Of a stretch of 5,337 nt of DNA, positions 4,802-5,337 are shown piece by piece. Position 1 is the stretch's first letter, and each line of letters starts with the position of its first letter. This stretch comes from Bacillota bacterium (GTDB lineage: Bacteria; Bacillota_E; Sulfobacillia; Sulfobacillales; Sulfobacillaceae), in assembly GCA_021802375.1 (NCBI GenBank), contig JAKAAL010000371.1, positions 1 through 5,337 on the forward strand, written 5' to 3'. Below the pieces are notes generated by a model. That model had not been told where the DNA came from. It made no database searches and worked only from the letters and a program-made list of their open reading frames with translations. The translations under genes were made by a program, and so were the position numbers.

Positions 4802-5337
4802 TATTTAAAGCTCCAGTGGTTCGGATAAATCATGGCGGTAATCGGGTTGAACGTGGACTTCGTACCCTTTAACGTACTAATGTGCTCGTTAAACCCGGCC
4901 GTCCAAGGCAACCAGATGACGGGTGCTTGCTGCCGTGCATAGGCCTGATACGCGTTCAAACTGGCTTGGGTCTGACTGGTGGTACCCGGAAGATACGAGT
5001 TCTTAATCAGGGTATCCATATGGCTGTTGTTATAGCCACCCTGGTTGGCGCCGGCCCCTGTGGCATAAAAACTTCCGCCCGAAGGATAATAATCCGGCTC
5101 ATAGGTCCAACCACCACCCCACCATGCCATATTCCACTTGGCAGGGTCAGATTGCTGCGCCGTCGATAGGACAGTATCAAAGGGTTGCGCTACTAAATTG
5201 ACGTTAATCCCTTCTTGGGCCCAATCCAATTTCAACAACTGGACAATCGACCGGTCCGTGTTGGATCCCGAGACATAAAGCAATGTAAAGCTGAGCGTCA
5301 CACCGTTCTTGGTTAAGACACCATTATGCATGGTCCA
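4801..5337 (-). CDS. Peptide ABC transporter substrate-binding protein, C-terminal part
   Basis: The C-terminal 178 residues belong to a family-5 extracellular solute-binding protein (SBP_bac_5, OppA/DppA type). Such lipoproteins capture peptides or similar solutes outside the membrane and hand them to an ABC permease. Recognisable C-terminal lobe features are the NGVLTKNGVTLSFTLLYVSG strand, LKLDWAQEGINVNLV, the tryptophan/tyrosine-rich WNMAWWGGGWTYEPDYYPSG segment (binding-cleft region), a YNNSHMDTLI segment and APVIWLPW near the end. It stops at TAG 4803-4801. The frame stays open through the right edge, so the ATG at 5331 is internal and the signal peptide and N-terminal lobe lie outside the window. 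Transcription converges on the HAD gene. Substrate specificity cannot be told from this part. Confidence 0.9.
   Translation of the reverse strand, partial: WTMHNGVLTKNGVTLSFTLLYVSGSNTDRSIVQLLKLDWAQEGINVNLVAQPFDTVLSTAQQSDPAKWNMAWWGGGWTYEPDYYPSGGSFYATGAGANQGGYNNSHMDTLIKNSYLPGTTSQTQASLNAYQAYARQQAPVIWLPWTAGFNEHISTLKGTKSTFNPITAMIYPNHWSFK

Noticed and set aside
1..5337. CRISPR array or direct-repeat cluster
   Set aside because: No regularly spaced repeats of CRISPR size were seen on reading the window.

Overview
This 5.3 kb window looks like an accessory island in a bacterial chromosome. It holds two toxin-antitoxin-like gene pairs and remnants of mobile elements. On its right are ordinary housekeeping-type genes: a Nudix hydrolase, a HAD phosphatase and a peptide-transporter binding protein. 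Strong AGGAGG-type ribosome binding sites, GTG start use and the family-5 peptide-binding protein fit a Firmicute-like bacterium. A thermoacidophilic lineage such as Sulfobacillus is possible, but this is an impression from protein style and was not tested.

Left to right. (1) 1-509 has no convincing intact gene. A minus-strand frame at the very edge (about 1-195) reads like protein but carries an in-frame TAG. (2) 510-1044 (+) is a tightly overlapping pair of small genes, DUF2442 then DUF4160, with a strong ribosome binding site. (3) 1045-1278 (+) is the frameshifted C-terminal stub of an ISAzo13-type (Rhodopirellula-type) transposase, and 1279-1457 is unassigned. (4) 2941-1458 (-) is an AbiE-type (type IV) toxin-antitoxin operon. 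The AbiEii nucleotidyltransferase toxin gene comes first and overlaps the AbiEi antitoxin gene by ATGA, the reverse of the usual antitoxin-toxin order. The toxin reading frame is broken by two opposite frameshifts that cancel out. A TTGATC-18-TATAAT promoter lies directly in front of it. (5) About 2995-3440 is GC-rich, hairpin-rich and non-coding. It contains a near-perfect group II intron domain V on the plus strand (3377-3409), with a T where the catalytic AGC triad needs its G. (6) 3526-3984 (+) encodes a Nudix hydrolase and 4082-4759 (+) a Gph/PpaX-like HAD phosphatase. (7) A two-hairpin convergent terminator (4761-4801) separates these from the C-terminal part of a family-5 substrate-binding protein on the minus strand, which runs off the right edge.

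Taken together, small maintenance or defence modules have accumulated between decaying mobile elements. The most interesting signals are the reversed-order AbiE operon with two compensating frameshifts, the altered group II intron domain V, and the uncharacterised DUF2442-DUF4160 pair. No wholly new system can be demonstrated from sequence alone.
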